A DNA stretch of 64,000 bases. Origin: Alphaproteobacteria bacterium MedPE-SWcel (lineage in GTDB: Bacteria; Pseudomonadota; Alphaproteobacteria; Rhodobacterales; Rhodobacteraceae). The stretch is taken from NCBI GenBank assembly GCA_001874255.1, contig MPDC01000005.1, positions 62,001-126,000 on the forward strand, given 5' to 3'. Numbering within the stretch: the first letter of the stretch is position 1; each line of letters begins with the position of its first letter. This document shows, piece by piece, positions 1 to 9,393 of the stretch. The position numbers and the translations under genes are program-made. A model generated the notes under the pieces. The model had not been told where the DNA came from. It saw only the letters and a list, made by a program, of their open reading frames with translations, and did not search any database.

Positions 1-744
1 GATCTGGGTCTCGCCACCGCGCCCTTTGCCGAGGTCAGCGATGCCCGCAGCCTGGACGCCGCGCTCGAACAGGTCGGCACGCCCTCGATCCTGAAGACCC
101 GCCGCTTTGGCTATGACGGCAAGGGCCAGGCGCGGCTGATGTCCCCCGAAGAAGCCCCCGAGGCCCTCGCGGCGATGCGGGGGGCGCCCGCGCTGCTCGA
201 AGGCTTCGTGGCCTTTACCCACGAGGTCTCGGTGATTGCCGCCCGCAGTCTCGATGGCAAGGTCGCCTGCTACGACCCCGGCGAGAATGTCCACCTCGAA
301 GGCATCCTCCACACCACCACGGTGCCCGCCAACCTCAATACCGGACAGAGCATGGATGCGGTGCTGATGGCCGGCAAGATCCTGAACGCGCTGGACTATG
401 TCGGAGTGCTTGGGGTCGAGATCTTTGTCACCGGCCACGGTCTGGTGGTCAATGAGATCGCGCCGCGGGTGCACAACTCCGGCCATTGGACCCAGCAGGG
501 CTGCGCCATCGATCAGTTCGAACAGCATATCCGCGCAATTGCCGGCTGGACCCTGGGCAATGGCCAGCGCTATGCGGATGTGGTGATGGAAAACCTCATC
601 GGCGACGACATCGCGCGCCTTGGCGATCTCGCGCGCGAGCCCGATTGCGCCATTCACCTCTATGGCAAATCCGAAGCCAAGCCCGGGCGCAAGATGGGCC
701 ATGTCAACAGGCTGGTGCGCACAGAGGGCCGCGACGGCTGGTAG
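1..744 (+). CDS. purK: N5-carboxyaminoimidazole ribonucleotide synthase PurK, 3' part
   Basis: The open frame runs in from the left edge, so the start codon is missing; about 247 residues remain. The text shows an ATP-grasp protein: ILKTRRFGYDGKGQ (ATP-binding region of PurK), then EGFVAFTHEVSVIAARS and a metal-binding tail with EIAPRVHNSGHWT, a PurK signature. The family makes N5-CAIR from AIR, bicarbonate and ATP in de novo purine synthesis, normally with PurE, which would lie upstream. It converges with the leftward phnM-like gene; the gap between them carries a 21-nt tandem array. The identification is secure; only the N-terminal third is unseen. Confidence 0.95.
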   Translation, partial: DLGLATAPFAEVSDARSLDAALEQVGTPSILKTRRFGYDGKGQARLMSPEEAPEALAAMRGAPALLEGFVAFTHEVSVIAARSLDGKVACYDPGENVHLEGILHTTTVPANLNTGQSMDAVLMAGKILNALDYVGVLGVEIFVTGHGLVVNEIAPRVHNSGHWTQQGCAIDQFEQHIRAIAGWTLGNGQRYADVVMENLIGDDIARLGDLAREPDCAIHLYGKSEAKPGRKMGHVNRLVRTEGRDGW

Positions 745-822
745 CGGCCCCCCGTCCTTCCGCCCATGGCGGATGGACCGCGCCGCAAGGAGGGCCCGCA
801 GGGCCTGACGCGCGGCGCCCGC

Positions 823-906
823 CCCGCCCGCCGCAGGCGCAAACCTGACCGCCGCAGACGCATACCCGCCTGCCGCAGGCGCGAACCCGCCCGCCGCAGG
901 CGCCCC
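823..906. repeat. 21-nt tandem array, four units
   Basis: The core ccgcaggcgc (one copy ccgcagacgc) starts at 831, 852, 873 and 894, an exact 21-nt period. It lies between the convergent 3' ends of purK and the phnM-like gene. No coding role is supported. Confidence 0.85.
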
Positions 907-924
907 CCTGGATCACATCCCTGC

Positions 925-2094
925 TCAGGCGAGAAACCGCGCCGCAACTGGGCCACTCATATAGCTGACCCGCCCGCCCGACAGCGTCGCGGCCACCTGG
1001 TCCTGCGCATCCAGCACCACCAGATCCGCGCGATGGCCGGGGATCAACTCACCCCGATCCGAAAGCCCCAGCACACGGGCCGGACCAGAAGACACCAGCC
1101 CCCAGGCCGCCTCCAGTGGCAAGACGCCCGCCTTTGCCAGCATCAGCGCGGCCCGGCGCGGGCTCGGGTAGTGATAATCCGACGCCAGCGCATCACAGAG
1201 CCCCATGGCGATCAACTCGATGGCCGAGGCATTGCCCTTGTGCGATCCGCCCCGCACCACATTGGGCGACCCGAGGATGACATGGTCGCCCCCCGCCCGC
1301 GCGGCCTCTGCGGCCTCCGCCGTTTCCGGGAACTCCGATATCGCCGCCCCGCGCCCACGCCAGAGGCTGCGGTCCGCCGCGCTGCGGTCATCGTGACTGC
1401 CAAGGCGCACACCCGCCGCCCGCAGCCGCGCACAAAGCGCATCCAGCGCCCCCGGCACCTCGTGGCGGCGGGCATGCAGCTCCAGCAGCATCTCGAAATG
1501 CCGCTCGGGATTGCGCCCTGCCTTCAGGGCCTGCCCGGTCAGGCGCGGCGGCTTCTTGCCCGCCGCCAGCCGGTCGTGCGGCAGATGGTCGTTGAACACC
1601 ACATAGGGCACGCCCCATGCCGCGATCTTTGCCGCCAGCACCTCATAGGCCTCCAGCAGATGGATTTCGAACCGCAACTGCGGCAGCAGATCCGTGACCA
1701 GCTGCTGCCGCACCTCGGCAATCCCCGCAAACACCTGTTCCGCAAAATCCGGCCCGCGCAGGCCCCCCTCCCAGGAATAGAACTGCGCCAGAACCCCGGT
1801 GGTGATGCCATTGGCGGCCAGCTCGGCCTCGGTGGCGCGGATCCCCTGCGCCATCTGCTTCATCGCCCCACGGCGCGGCGCCACATGGCGCTCGAAACCA
1901 TCGCCGTGCAGATCAACGATCCCCGGCAGGATGCGATAGCCGCGCAGGTCCACCTCACGGCCACCAGCGCCGTCCTGCACGACGCCCTCCGCCAGACACA
2001 GCACGTCACCGCGCTCCATCCCGCCGGGCCGCAGCACATCCGCCCCGGTCAACCGCAGCGCCACCGTTCCGCCGGTCCCCCGGTCTCTGTCCAT
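925..2094 (-). CDS. phnM: PhnM-like alpha-D-ribose 1-methylphosphonate 5-triphosphate diphosphatase
   Basis: This is an amidohydrolase-fold protein of about 389 residues. Seen: the N-terminal metal motif GIVDLHGDGFERH, a mid-protein VVFNDHLPHDR segment, GSHDD, the PhnM-type stretch GSPNVVRGGSHKGN and a C-terminal Asp motif LASDYHYPS. In the carbon-phosphorus lyase pathway PhnM removes pyrophosphate from the ribose 1-phosphonate 5-triphosphate intermediate. I chose ATG 2094, preceded by GGAG and 5 nt after the hydrolase stop, rather than the longer frame to 2157, whose extra residues overlap the upstream gene. No other phn gene is in the window, so its substrate here is open. It is probably co-transcribed with the two genes upstream. 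Confidence 0.85.
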   Translation of the reverse strand: MDRDRGTGGTVALRLTGADVLRPGGMERGDVLCLAEGVVQDGAGGREVDLRGYRILPGIVDLHGDGFERHVAPRRGAMKQMAQGIRATEAELAANGITTGVLAQFYSWEGGLRGPDFAEQVFAGIAEVRQQLVTDLLPQLRFEIHLLEAYEVLAAKIAAWGVPYVVFNDHLPHDRLAAGKKPPRLTGQALKAGRNPERHFEMLLELHARRHEVPGALDALCARLRAAGVRLGSHDDRSAADRSLWRGRGAAISEFPETAEAAEAARAGGDHVILGSPNVVRGGSHKGNASAIELIAMGLCDALASDYHYPSPRRAALMLAKAGVLPLEAAWGLVSSGPARVLGLSDRGELIPGHRADLVVLDAQDQVAATLSGGRVSYMSGPVAARFLA

Positions 2095-2099
2095 CTCCG

Positions 2100-2870
2100 C
2101 TACTCCGATCCGTTCAATCCGCTGTCCCAATCCCGCCCCAGGAGCCCGTCCAGCCACCCCAGCGAGGTGTCAAAACGCCCGGTCTCGAGGAATTGCACCA
2201 CCTGCGCAATGACCCGCGGATTGTTCATCATATAGGTATGGGTCACCGGCAGGATCAGCTGCGATGTCATGCCCTCGACCCGGGTGCTCTCGACCGAGAC
2301 CTTGCCGTCATCCTTGCCCGGTATCAGCGCCGAGAACACCGGGTTCAACGATTGGCTGCCCGCGATGATGCCGACCGGGTAATCCACCGGCGGCAACCGG
2401 TTCGGCAGGCTCGACGGGCCGGTGCCCAGCTCCTGCCCCGCAGGCCCGTGCAACAGGTCAAAGACCGCCCAGTCGCCCATTTCATCCACCAGTTCGCTGC
2501 CGCCGTTGGGCGGTGACAGCATCACCACCCGGCCCAGCGTCACCGGCCGCGTATGCGCCAGCCAGTAGCGCACCAGAATGCCGCCCATGGAATGGGTGAC
2601 CAGATGCACCGGCGTCTGGGTGCAGGCGTCAAAGGCCCGCGGCATCACCGCATTGGCCAGCCGCTCCACCGTGTGTTCGGTCGAGGGGTAGCCGGGGCGC
2701 ACCACCTCATAGCCACGCGCCGTCAGCGCCTCTTCCATCAGCAGAAAGGAGGTCTCCGTGCGGGCCAGCCCATGCAACAGGATGACGCAGCCGCTGCCCG
2801 CAGCTGCCGCCATCGGCAGCAGCGCAGGGAAGATCAGGGCCAGAAACCGGGTCAGAAGAATACGTGTCAT
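2100..2870 (-). CDS. Secreted alpha/beta hydrolase (lipase-like)
   Basis: About 256 residues. The N-terminus is a signal peptide (basic MTRILLTR, hydrophobic core, AAAAG). The oxyanion region is [10 protein letters not shown] and the nucleophile elbow is THSMGG, a G/H-x-S-x-G variant seen in triacylglycerol lipase and PGAP1-like enzymes. The His region is probably VTHTYMMNN. An in-frame ATG at 2882 is an alternative start. The reading frame is open much further upstream, but that extension is antisense-type sequence overlapping the transporter. It sits between the EamA transporter and phnM with short gaps, so a three-gene operon is likely. The natural ester is unknown. Confidence 0.75.
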   Translation of the reverse strand: MTRILLTRFLALIFPALLPMAAAAGSGCVILLHGLARTETSFLLMEEALTARGYEVVRPGYPSTEHTVERLANAVMPRAFDACTQTPVHLVTHSMGGILVRYWLAHTRPVTLGRVVMLSPPNGGSELVDEMGDWAVFDLLHGPAGQELGTGPSSLPNRLPPVDYPVGIIAGSQSLNPVFSALIPGKDDGKVSVESTRVEGMTSQLILPVTHTYMMNNPRVIAQVVQFLETGRFDTSLGWLDGLLGRDWDSGLNGSE

Positions 2871-2920
2871 GAGGCTGCACATAAGCGCTGCGTGCCGCCA
2901 CGAAAAGCCCCCGCGTGCGG

Positions 2921-3775
2921 TCAGCTTGCGCGGGCCATGCGCGGCGGACACAGGATCACCACCGCGATCCCCCCCAGCACCGCCACCGTGCCCAGCAGCA
3001 ACCGCGCGCCGACCGGTTCGCCCAGCACCACGGTGCCCGCCAGAATCGCGATCACCGGCACGCTCAGCTGCACCGTGGCCGCCACCGGGCCGGGGATCCG
3101 GGGCAACACCCGGTACCACAGCGCATAGCCCAGCCCCGAGGTGCCCGCCCCCGACACCACCGCCAGCAGGCAGCCAAGCGGCGTCACCACCGCGCCGCCC
3201 CCGAACCACCAGACGGCCGGCAGGATCATCACCGTGGCGAGGCCAAAGTTCACCGCGCTGGCCGCCAGCGGCGCCTGCGCCCCGCGCCCCACCAGACTGT
3301 AGATCCCCCAGCCGAGCCCCGCCGCGCCCATCCACAGCACCGCCCACAGAGGGGCTGCCACCTCGCCGCCGGGCCAGACCACATAGGCCAGACCGCCCAG
3401 CGCCAGACCGGCACCAAGGATCTGCAGCGGTGCCACCGGCTGACGGCGCAGAATGCCCCAGCCGAACATCGACACCTGCACCACCCCGAACAGCACCAGC
3501 GCCCCCAGCCCCGCATCCAGCGCCACATAGGCGACGGCAAATCCCACCATATAGAGCGTCAGCGCCGCGCCCCCGGCCAGAGACCGCCGCCAGCCCTCGG
3601 CCGGGCGTTGCCCCTGCAGCAGGCACAACAGCCCCAGCATCACCGCCCCGGACGCCAGCCGCAACAGGCCAAAGCCGGTGGCATCCATATGCCCGGGACC
3701 GATCGCCCAGCGACCGAAGATGGAATTCGCCGCAAAGGCGATCATGACAAGAACAGTGAGGGCAATCAGTCGCAT
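2921..3775 (-). CDS. EamA/DMT-family membrane transporter
   Basis: 284 residues made almost wholly of hydrophobic segments, about ten by eye, arranged as two halves with recurring [12 protein letters not shown] and GGLAYVVW type helices. This is the layout of drug/metabolite transporters with two EamA domains, which usually export amino acids, purines or other small metabolites from the cytoplasm. The substrate cannot be read from sequence. It is the first gene of the likely operon transporter - hydrolase - phnM; the gap to the hydrolase start is under 50 nt. The Shine-Dalgarno sequence is weak. Confidence 0.85.
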   Translation of the reverse strand: MRLIALTVLVMIAFAANSIFGRWAIGPGHMDATGFGLLRLASGAVMLGLLCLLQGQRPAEGWRRSLAGGAALTLYMVGFAVAYVALDAGLGALVLFGVVQVSMFGWGILRRQPVAPLQILGAGLALGGLAYVVWPGGEVAAPLWAVLWMGAAGLGWGIYSLVGRGAQAPLAASAVNFGLATVMILPAVWWFGGGAVVTPLGCLLAVVSGAGTSGLGYALWYRVLPRIPGPVAATVQLSVPVIAILAGTVVLGEPVGARLLLGTVAVLGGIAVVILCPPRMARAS

Positions 3776-3910
3776 AGGGTCACTTTTTCCGAGTTCGGGG
3801 CCGCCGTCGTCAGACAGCAGGCCTGCCGAGCCAAGTCAAGCCACGACCTGTCACAACAGGGTGCGCGTGGCGATCAGCTCCATACGGGATGCTGACCGCC
3901 ACGCGGGCCT

Positions 3911-4186
3911 CTAGTAGAACGGGGGAGGATACCAATGCGGCGGTTCCACCCGTTCATAGCCGGTCGGCAGGCCGATATCGGCGCGAATGTGATCGCTCAA
4001 CCCGACCCCCAGCGACCCCGCCCGTCTGGCCCGCCTTACCCGCCCGGCGCGCCGGATCATCACCAGCCGCAGAGCCAGCCCCAAACGCCGGGCGAGGCTG
4101 AGACTGCGGAAATGCTCTTCGGCCACGAGACGGGCCAGAGCGGGGCTGGTCGGCAAGGCGCCGACCGAGGAAGAAACCTGTGTCAT
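3911..4186 (-). CDS. DUF1127-like small basic protein
   Basis: 91 residues, Arg-rich in the middle (RRAGRVRRARRAG), followed by SDHIRADIGLP, which resembles the C-terminal DUF1127 motif ending in a DIGL-type sequence. DUF1127 proteins are small and basic, and some alphaproteobacterial members bind RNA and affect small-RNA maturation or phosphate metabolism; I cannot say whether this one does. The tail YERVEPPHWYPPPFY is unusual and proline/aromatic rich. No convincing Shine-Dalgarno sequence is seen, so the start is uncertain. A chance frame is less likely because of the motif match. Confidence 0.55.
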   Translation of the reverse strand: MTQVSSSVGALPTSPALARLVAEEHFRSLSLARRLGLALRLVMIRRAGRVRRARRAGSLGVGLSDHIRADIGLPTGYERVEPPHWYPPPFY

Positions 4187-4930
4187 ATTCTCTATCCGCC
4201 CAGTCAGGGCGGTCCTCTGTCTATGGATAAAATGAACGACAGACCGGCTCCCCCGTGGTGGTCACTTGCGACCGGGTCGGGATCGGACACCAGGGCCTCA
4301 TTGAGGTCCCATGGAGGTCCCAATCGGATCCTACTGGGGTCCTACGGAGGCCCCATCTTGCAGGCCTCGCAGGTCCTGCCGGATGGAGCAGTCACCCGGT
4401 CGCAAGAGACGCGCGGGGAAACCAGTCTGTCAGGTTTGGAAAGTGTGAACAGCCAGAGCGCTCAGCAGGCAGGCACCGCGCAGGCTACCGAAGTGGCACC
4501 GCACAGGGGGGCCAGCCGCGTCGCAACAGGGTCGGGCTTTAGCCGGTAATCGGGCGGGCCGGACCTGTGTTGACGCTGCGTCCATATAGTGCGCCTGCAT
4601 CGGATCCTACAGCCGCAGATTGAGCGGCCATAAATCGGGCGGCCGCACATTTCACAGCAACGGATCCAACAGCTAACGGTCTCACAGCACCGGAGCGCAT
4701 TGATTTCTGAAAATTTGTCATCTTTGCCTCCGACTACCCTTGGTTGAACACGCGTATCTCGTAACACAGGGGTACAAATATCCAGAAGCAAAAAATTGTG
4801 CCGGTACAAATTGCACCCTGACGCAGGTCGGGCACGCCATACACTGCGCCCGCCGGAGATCCCCCGGCGGACAAAACCTATATATCGGACAGTTCGCCGC
4901 CCGGCCCTACGGACAGATCCGCAAGCAACA
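4187..4930. other. Long intergenic region without a gene
   Basis: Between the DUF1127-like gene start and the groEL terminator. All frames here read as shadows. It holds an 11-nt periodic array (4294-4376) and, around 4650-4695, a looser repetition of an acagc-aacgg type unit about every 15 nt. The motif cggatccWacag occurs twice (about 4600 and 4664). No promoter could be assigned with confidence. Confidence 0.6.
4294..4376. repeat. 11-nt degenerate tandem array
   Basis: The core ggtcc or a one-base variant starts at 4294, 4305, 4316, 4327, 4338 and 4349, then again at 4372. Six consecutive units keep an exact 11-nt period while the other bases drift. It lies about 105 nt upstream of the DUF1127-like start. 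Confidence 0.7.
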
Positions 4931-4932
4931 CG

Positions 4933-4962
4933 AAAAAAGGGCCGCCCGAAGGCGACCCTTTT
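4933..4962 (-). terminator. Rho-independent terminator of groESL
   Basis: Read on the minus strand: an 11-12 bp stem (aaaagggtcgcc / ggcggccctttt, one G-T pair) with a TTCG tetraloop and a run of six T. It lies 28 nt past the groEL stop. Confidence 0.9.
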
Positions 4963-4990
4963 CGATGTCTCACGCAAATGCGCGGGATGA

Positions 4991-6637
<1,647 letters not shown>

Positions 6638-6698
6638 TCATTCTCCTTGAGAATACAAACTTACAGTTGCGAAATTAAGGTGTGTCGGAGCGGGTGGC

Positions 6699-6986
6699 TC
6701 AGACGATCACACCCATGATGTCGCTCTCTTTCATCATCAGCAGCTCTTCGCCGTCGACGGTGACTTCGGTGCCGGACCATTTGCCGAACAGGATGGTGTC
6801 ACCCTCGTTCACGGCCATCGCGATCAGCTCGCCGCTGTCCTTGCGCGCACCTTCACCACAGGCGACAACAACGCCCTCGGACGGTTTCTCTTTGGCGCTG
6901 TCGGGAATGATAAGACCACCGGAGGTCTTCTCTTCGCTTTCGGTACGGCGTACCAGTACGCGATCATGAAGCGGTTTCAATGCCAT
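6699..6986 (-). CDS. groS: Co-chaperonin GroES (Hsp10)
   Basis: 95 residues, normal length. Starts [14 protein letters not shown], with the mobile-loop region [16 protein letters not shown] that docks on GroEL, and ends in SDIMGVIV. It caps the GroEL ring during folding. First gene of the groESL operon; the leader carries a CIRCE inverted repeat at 7055-7081, pointing to HrcA repression relieved on heat shock. Confidence 0.99.
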   Translation of the reverse strand: MALKPLHDRVLVRRTESEEKTSGGLIIPDSAKEKPSEGVVVACGEGARKDSGELIAMAVNEGDTILFGKWSGTEVTVDGEELLMMKESDIMGVIV

Positions 6987-7054
6987 CTTTGCAGCTCCTC
7001 AAAAGGCTCAAAGTGTTTTCTGTTTCCCCACGCCCTGCATGGGCCACGGAGACG

Positions 7055-7081
7055 TTGGCACTCACCTCAGTCGAGTGCTAA
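7055..7081 (-). promoter_or_regulatory. CIRCE operator (HrcA site)
   Basis: TTAGCACTC-N9-GAGTGCCAA on the minus strand. It matches the consensus inverted repeat (TTAGCACTC-N9-GAGTGCTAA) at 17 of 18 arm positions; the groES-proximal arm has C for T. It lies about 70 nt upstream of groES. Confidence 0.95.
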
Positions 7082-7089
7082 CTGCCGGA

Positions 7090-7118
7090 TAGTTAGGCAG
7101 TGTGAAATCATGAGTCAA
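7090..7118 (-). promoter_or_regulatory. Probable groESL promoter
   Basis: TTGACT at 7113-7118 (minus strand), then a 17-18 nt spacer to a weak -10 (TAACTA or AACTAT at 7089-7095). It stands just upstream of CIRCE, so HrcA would sit in the transcribed start region. The -10 assignment is uncertain. Confidence 0.5.
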
Positions 7119-7185
7119 CAAGAATGGCTCGGAAATTTTGATGATTTTTTATGACAGCCTGCCGATCCTCGGTGCCCAGCTTCCA

Positions 7186-7284
7186 CAAGGCCCCTGCAAA
7201 GGCGTGACAAAGGAGCGGCAAAGGGGCGACAAAGGCCGCACGAAGGCGTAGCAAAGGCGCGTCGCAGGGCAGTTGCAGGGATCA
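7186..7284. repeat. 11-nt tandem array, nine units
   Basis: Units beginning caaagg (variants caagg, cgaagg, cgcagg, tgcagg) start at 7186, 7197, 7208, 7219, 7230, 7241, 7252, 7263 and 7274: an unbroken 11-nt period. It lies 30 nt beyond the 3' end of the DUF2161 gene and upstream of the groESL promoter. Confidence 0.9.
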
Positions 7285-7313
7285 TTGCCATAAAAACAAC
7301 CCGCCCATTTCTC

Positions 7314-8126
7314 CTATCGGGCCGGCGCCCCGCGCGCTTCAGGGGAAACTGTGGGCTCTGGCGACTCTGTGGTTTCTGAAGGCTCCGGGAGGTCCGATCC
7401 GGGGTCTTCCGGCAGAGCGTTTTCGTCCTGTCCCCCTTTGATCGCAACATCTCCGGGCAGGCCCGCCAGCCAGGCAATATGTTCCGTTTCTCCAATGGCG
7501 GTAAGGGCATAGGCGCCTTTGCCCAGACGGTCGAACCAGCCGTAGTGGTTGGAATACATCACCTGCGTCGCCCGCGTGACCCCGGTAGCGCGGGCGACGA
7601 CGGCCCCCCGCGCCGGCCCGTTCGCGCAGAGATAGACCGCACAGGCCAGCGCGTCCTGCCGGTAGCCGGTCATCAAACCGCCCCGCGTGGCGCCGCCGGT
7701 GTTGGGGTCTCCCTGGATGCGGTCGAATTCCCGCAACAGACGGGTGGCCTTTGATTTCGATTTGCGCGGCGCAAAGGGGCCGGGATCGCAATGGACCTCG
7801 GCGCGGCCATCGGCGCGCACCGTGATCAGGCCGAGACCAAGACGGCGGCACAGGCCGAGATTGTCCTTCAACGCGCGCCGCGCCGTCTTGCCGCCGGGGC
7901 GTGGCACCGCGAGATAGACCAGATCGGTGACCGCCAGCCGCGCCACCGCCTGATGGAACAGCGCCAGTGAAAACCGCAGCTTCAACTCGACCACCACCGG
8001 CGGCTCCGCGCCGCGCCGGGCCACGACATCGGCCGCGCCGACCTCGCCCTTGACGGTGTAGCCCTGTGCTTCGAGCAGGGATTTCACCGGGGCATAGAGT
8101 TCCTGTTCACGCTTCATGGTGGCCAT
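7314..8126 (-). CDS. DUF2161 family PD-(D/E)XK nuclease-fold protein
   Basis: 270 residues from ATG 8126 (MATMKREQELYAPVKSLLEA). The core shows GEVGAADVVARR followed by VVVELKLRF, the spaced D...E-x-K pattern of the PD-(D/E)XK fold, with a helical middle and a domain containing MYSNHYGWFDRLGKGAYAL. This matches the DUF2161 proteins common in Rhodobacteraceae, whose biochemical role is not established. The last 35 residues are Pro/Glu/Ser-rich and probably disordered. The frame stays open upstream, but those Arg/Ala repeats are antisense to the TraB gene, so the shorter start is preferred. Divergent from the TraB/GumN pair with a 64-nt gap. Confidence 0.8.
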   Translation of the reverse strand: MATMKREQELYAPVKSLLEAQGYTVKGEVGAADVVARRGAEPPVVVELKLRFSLALFHQAVARLAVTDLVYLAVPRPGGKTARRALKDNLGLCRRLGLGLITVRADGRAEVHCDPGPFAPRKSKSKATRLLREFDRIQGDPNTGGATRGGLMTGYRQDALACAVYLCANGPARGAVVARATGVTRATQVMYSNHYGWFDRLGKGAYALTAIGETEHIAWLAGLPGDVAIKGGQDENALPEDPGSDLPEPSETTESPEPTVSPEARGAPAR

Positions 8127-8190
8127 GCTTGCCTCGGCCCGGCGCCAATGGCAATGTGGCGCAACAGGAAATACAATCGAGCGGTGATCC

Positions 8191-9393
8191 ATGACCGGAC
8201 TATTCACTCGCCTGCGTCGCCTCCGTGCTGCGCGGGCACAGGCCGGACCATCGCGCGCAGGTTTTGCCAAACGGGCGTCCGCCCTCGGGCGGCGGTCGGC
8301 CATGGCGGCGCGCTGCGGCGCATCTGTCGTCCGGTGCTTTGGCAGCCTGTCTTTTGGCAGCCCGGCCCTTGCCACCCGCTCTGTTCGCGCCTTCTCAGTT
8401 GCCACCCTCTCTGTTGGCGTCCTGTCGCTCACCCTGTCGCTGTCGGCCACCCCCGCTCGCGCCGCCTGCTCCGGCACCGACCTGCGTCAGGCGATCCCTG
8501 CGGCGCTGCAGGCCGAAATCGACGCCGAACTGGCCCGCACCCCCTATGCCCACGGCCTGAGCTGGATCGCGACACGGGGGACGCGGCGGTTGCATATCAT
8601 CGGCACCATGCATCTCAACGACCCCAGGCACGACGCGCTGGTGGCCCATATGACCCCCGCCCTCGAGGCCGCGGATGCTCTGCTGGTCGAGATCAACGAG
8701 ACCGACAAGGCCGCCATGACCAAGACCCTCGCCGACCGGCCCGCGATGGTCTTCATCACCGAAGGCCCGACCCTGATCGACCGGATACCGCCACAGGACT
8801 GGGCCCGGATCGCCGACCTTGCCCAAGCCGCAGGCATCCCTGCCTTCATGGCGGCCAAGATGCGGCCGTGGTTCCTCGGCATGTCGCTGGCGGTGCCCCG
8901 CTGCGCGCGGGCGATCCCCGATGTGACAGAGGGGCTGGACATGCAACTCTTGCGGGTGGCCGCCGCGGCGGGGGTCCCTGCCCTGTCGCTCGAGGATCCG
9001 CTGAGCCTGTTCCGGACCCTCAATGAGCCCCCCATTGAGGAGCAGATTGAAGAGCTGCGCAGCTATATCACGCTGATGCGGGTGGGACCGGATGATTTCT
9101 ACACCATGCTGGAGAGCTATTTCGAAGGCGAGGTCCAGGCCTATGCACTCCTGCAGCTGAAACAGTATCTGGCAGCAGATCTGCCGACCCCGGTGGCCAA
9201 GCGACAGGCCCAGATCGACGCGGCCATGGCGGACCTGCTCTATGATCGCAACCGAGCCTGGATCCCGGTCATCGACTCCACCCCCGGCGATTTGCTGGTG
9301 GTGGCGGTGGGCGCCGCGCATCTGCCCGGCGAGGCGGGCGTTCTGGCCCTGCTCGAAGCCGAGGGCTATACCATCGAAGAGGCCCCGCTGTGA
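8191..9393 (+). CDS. TraB/GumN family protein, first copy
   Basis: Up to 400 residues; ATG 8302 is an alternative start and neither has a clear Shine-Dalgarno sequence. A long N-terminal hydrophobic region ends in TPARA|ACS, a signal-peptidase I type site, so the protein is probably exported. Family marks: HIIGTMHL near the start of the domain, EINE, and the C-terminal VGAAHLPGE. TraB/GumN/PrgY proteins resemble metalloproteases, but their role in proteobacteria is poorly known. The signal peptide is built from a 15-nt in-frame repeat. Its stop overlaps the GTG start of the second copy by 4 nt (GTGA), so translation is coupled. Confidence 0.85.
   Translation: MTGLFTRLRRLRAARAQAGPSRAGFAKRASALGRRSAMAARCGASVVRCFGSLSFGSPALATRSVRAFSVATLSVGVLSLTLSLSATPARAACSGTDLRQAIPAALQAEIDAELARTPYAHGLSWIATRGTRRLHIIGTMHLNDPRHDALVAHMTPALEAADALLVEINETDKAAMTKTLADRPAMVFITEGPTLIDRIPPQDWARIADLAQAAGIPAFMAAKMRPWFLGMSLAVPRCARAIPDVTEGLDMQLLRVAAAAGVPALSLEDPLSLFRTLNEPPIEEQIEELRSYITLMRVGPDDFYTMLESYFEGEVQAYALLQLKQYLAADLPTPVAKRQAQIDAAMADLLYDRNRAWIPVIDSTPGDLLVVAVGAAHLPGEAGVLALLEAEGYTIEEAPL
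8341..8435 (+). repeat. 15-nt in-frame coding array in a signal peptide
   Basis: Related five-base cores (ggcag, gccac, cgcgc, ggcgt, accct) recur at 8341, 8356, 8371, 8386, 8401, 8416 and 8431, an exact 15-nt period. The product is a chain of five-residue units such as FSVAT and LSVGV within the hydrophobic export signal. Confidence 0.75.
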
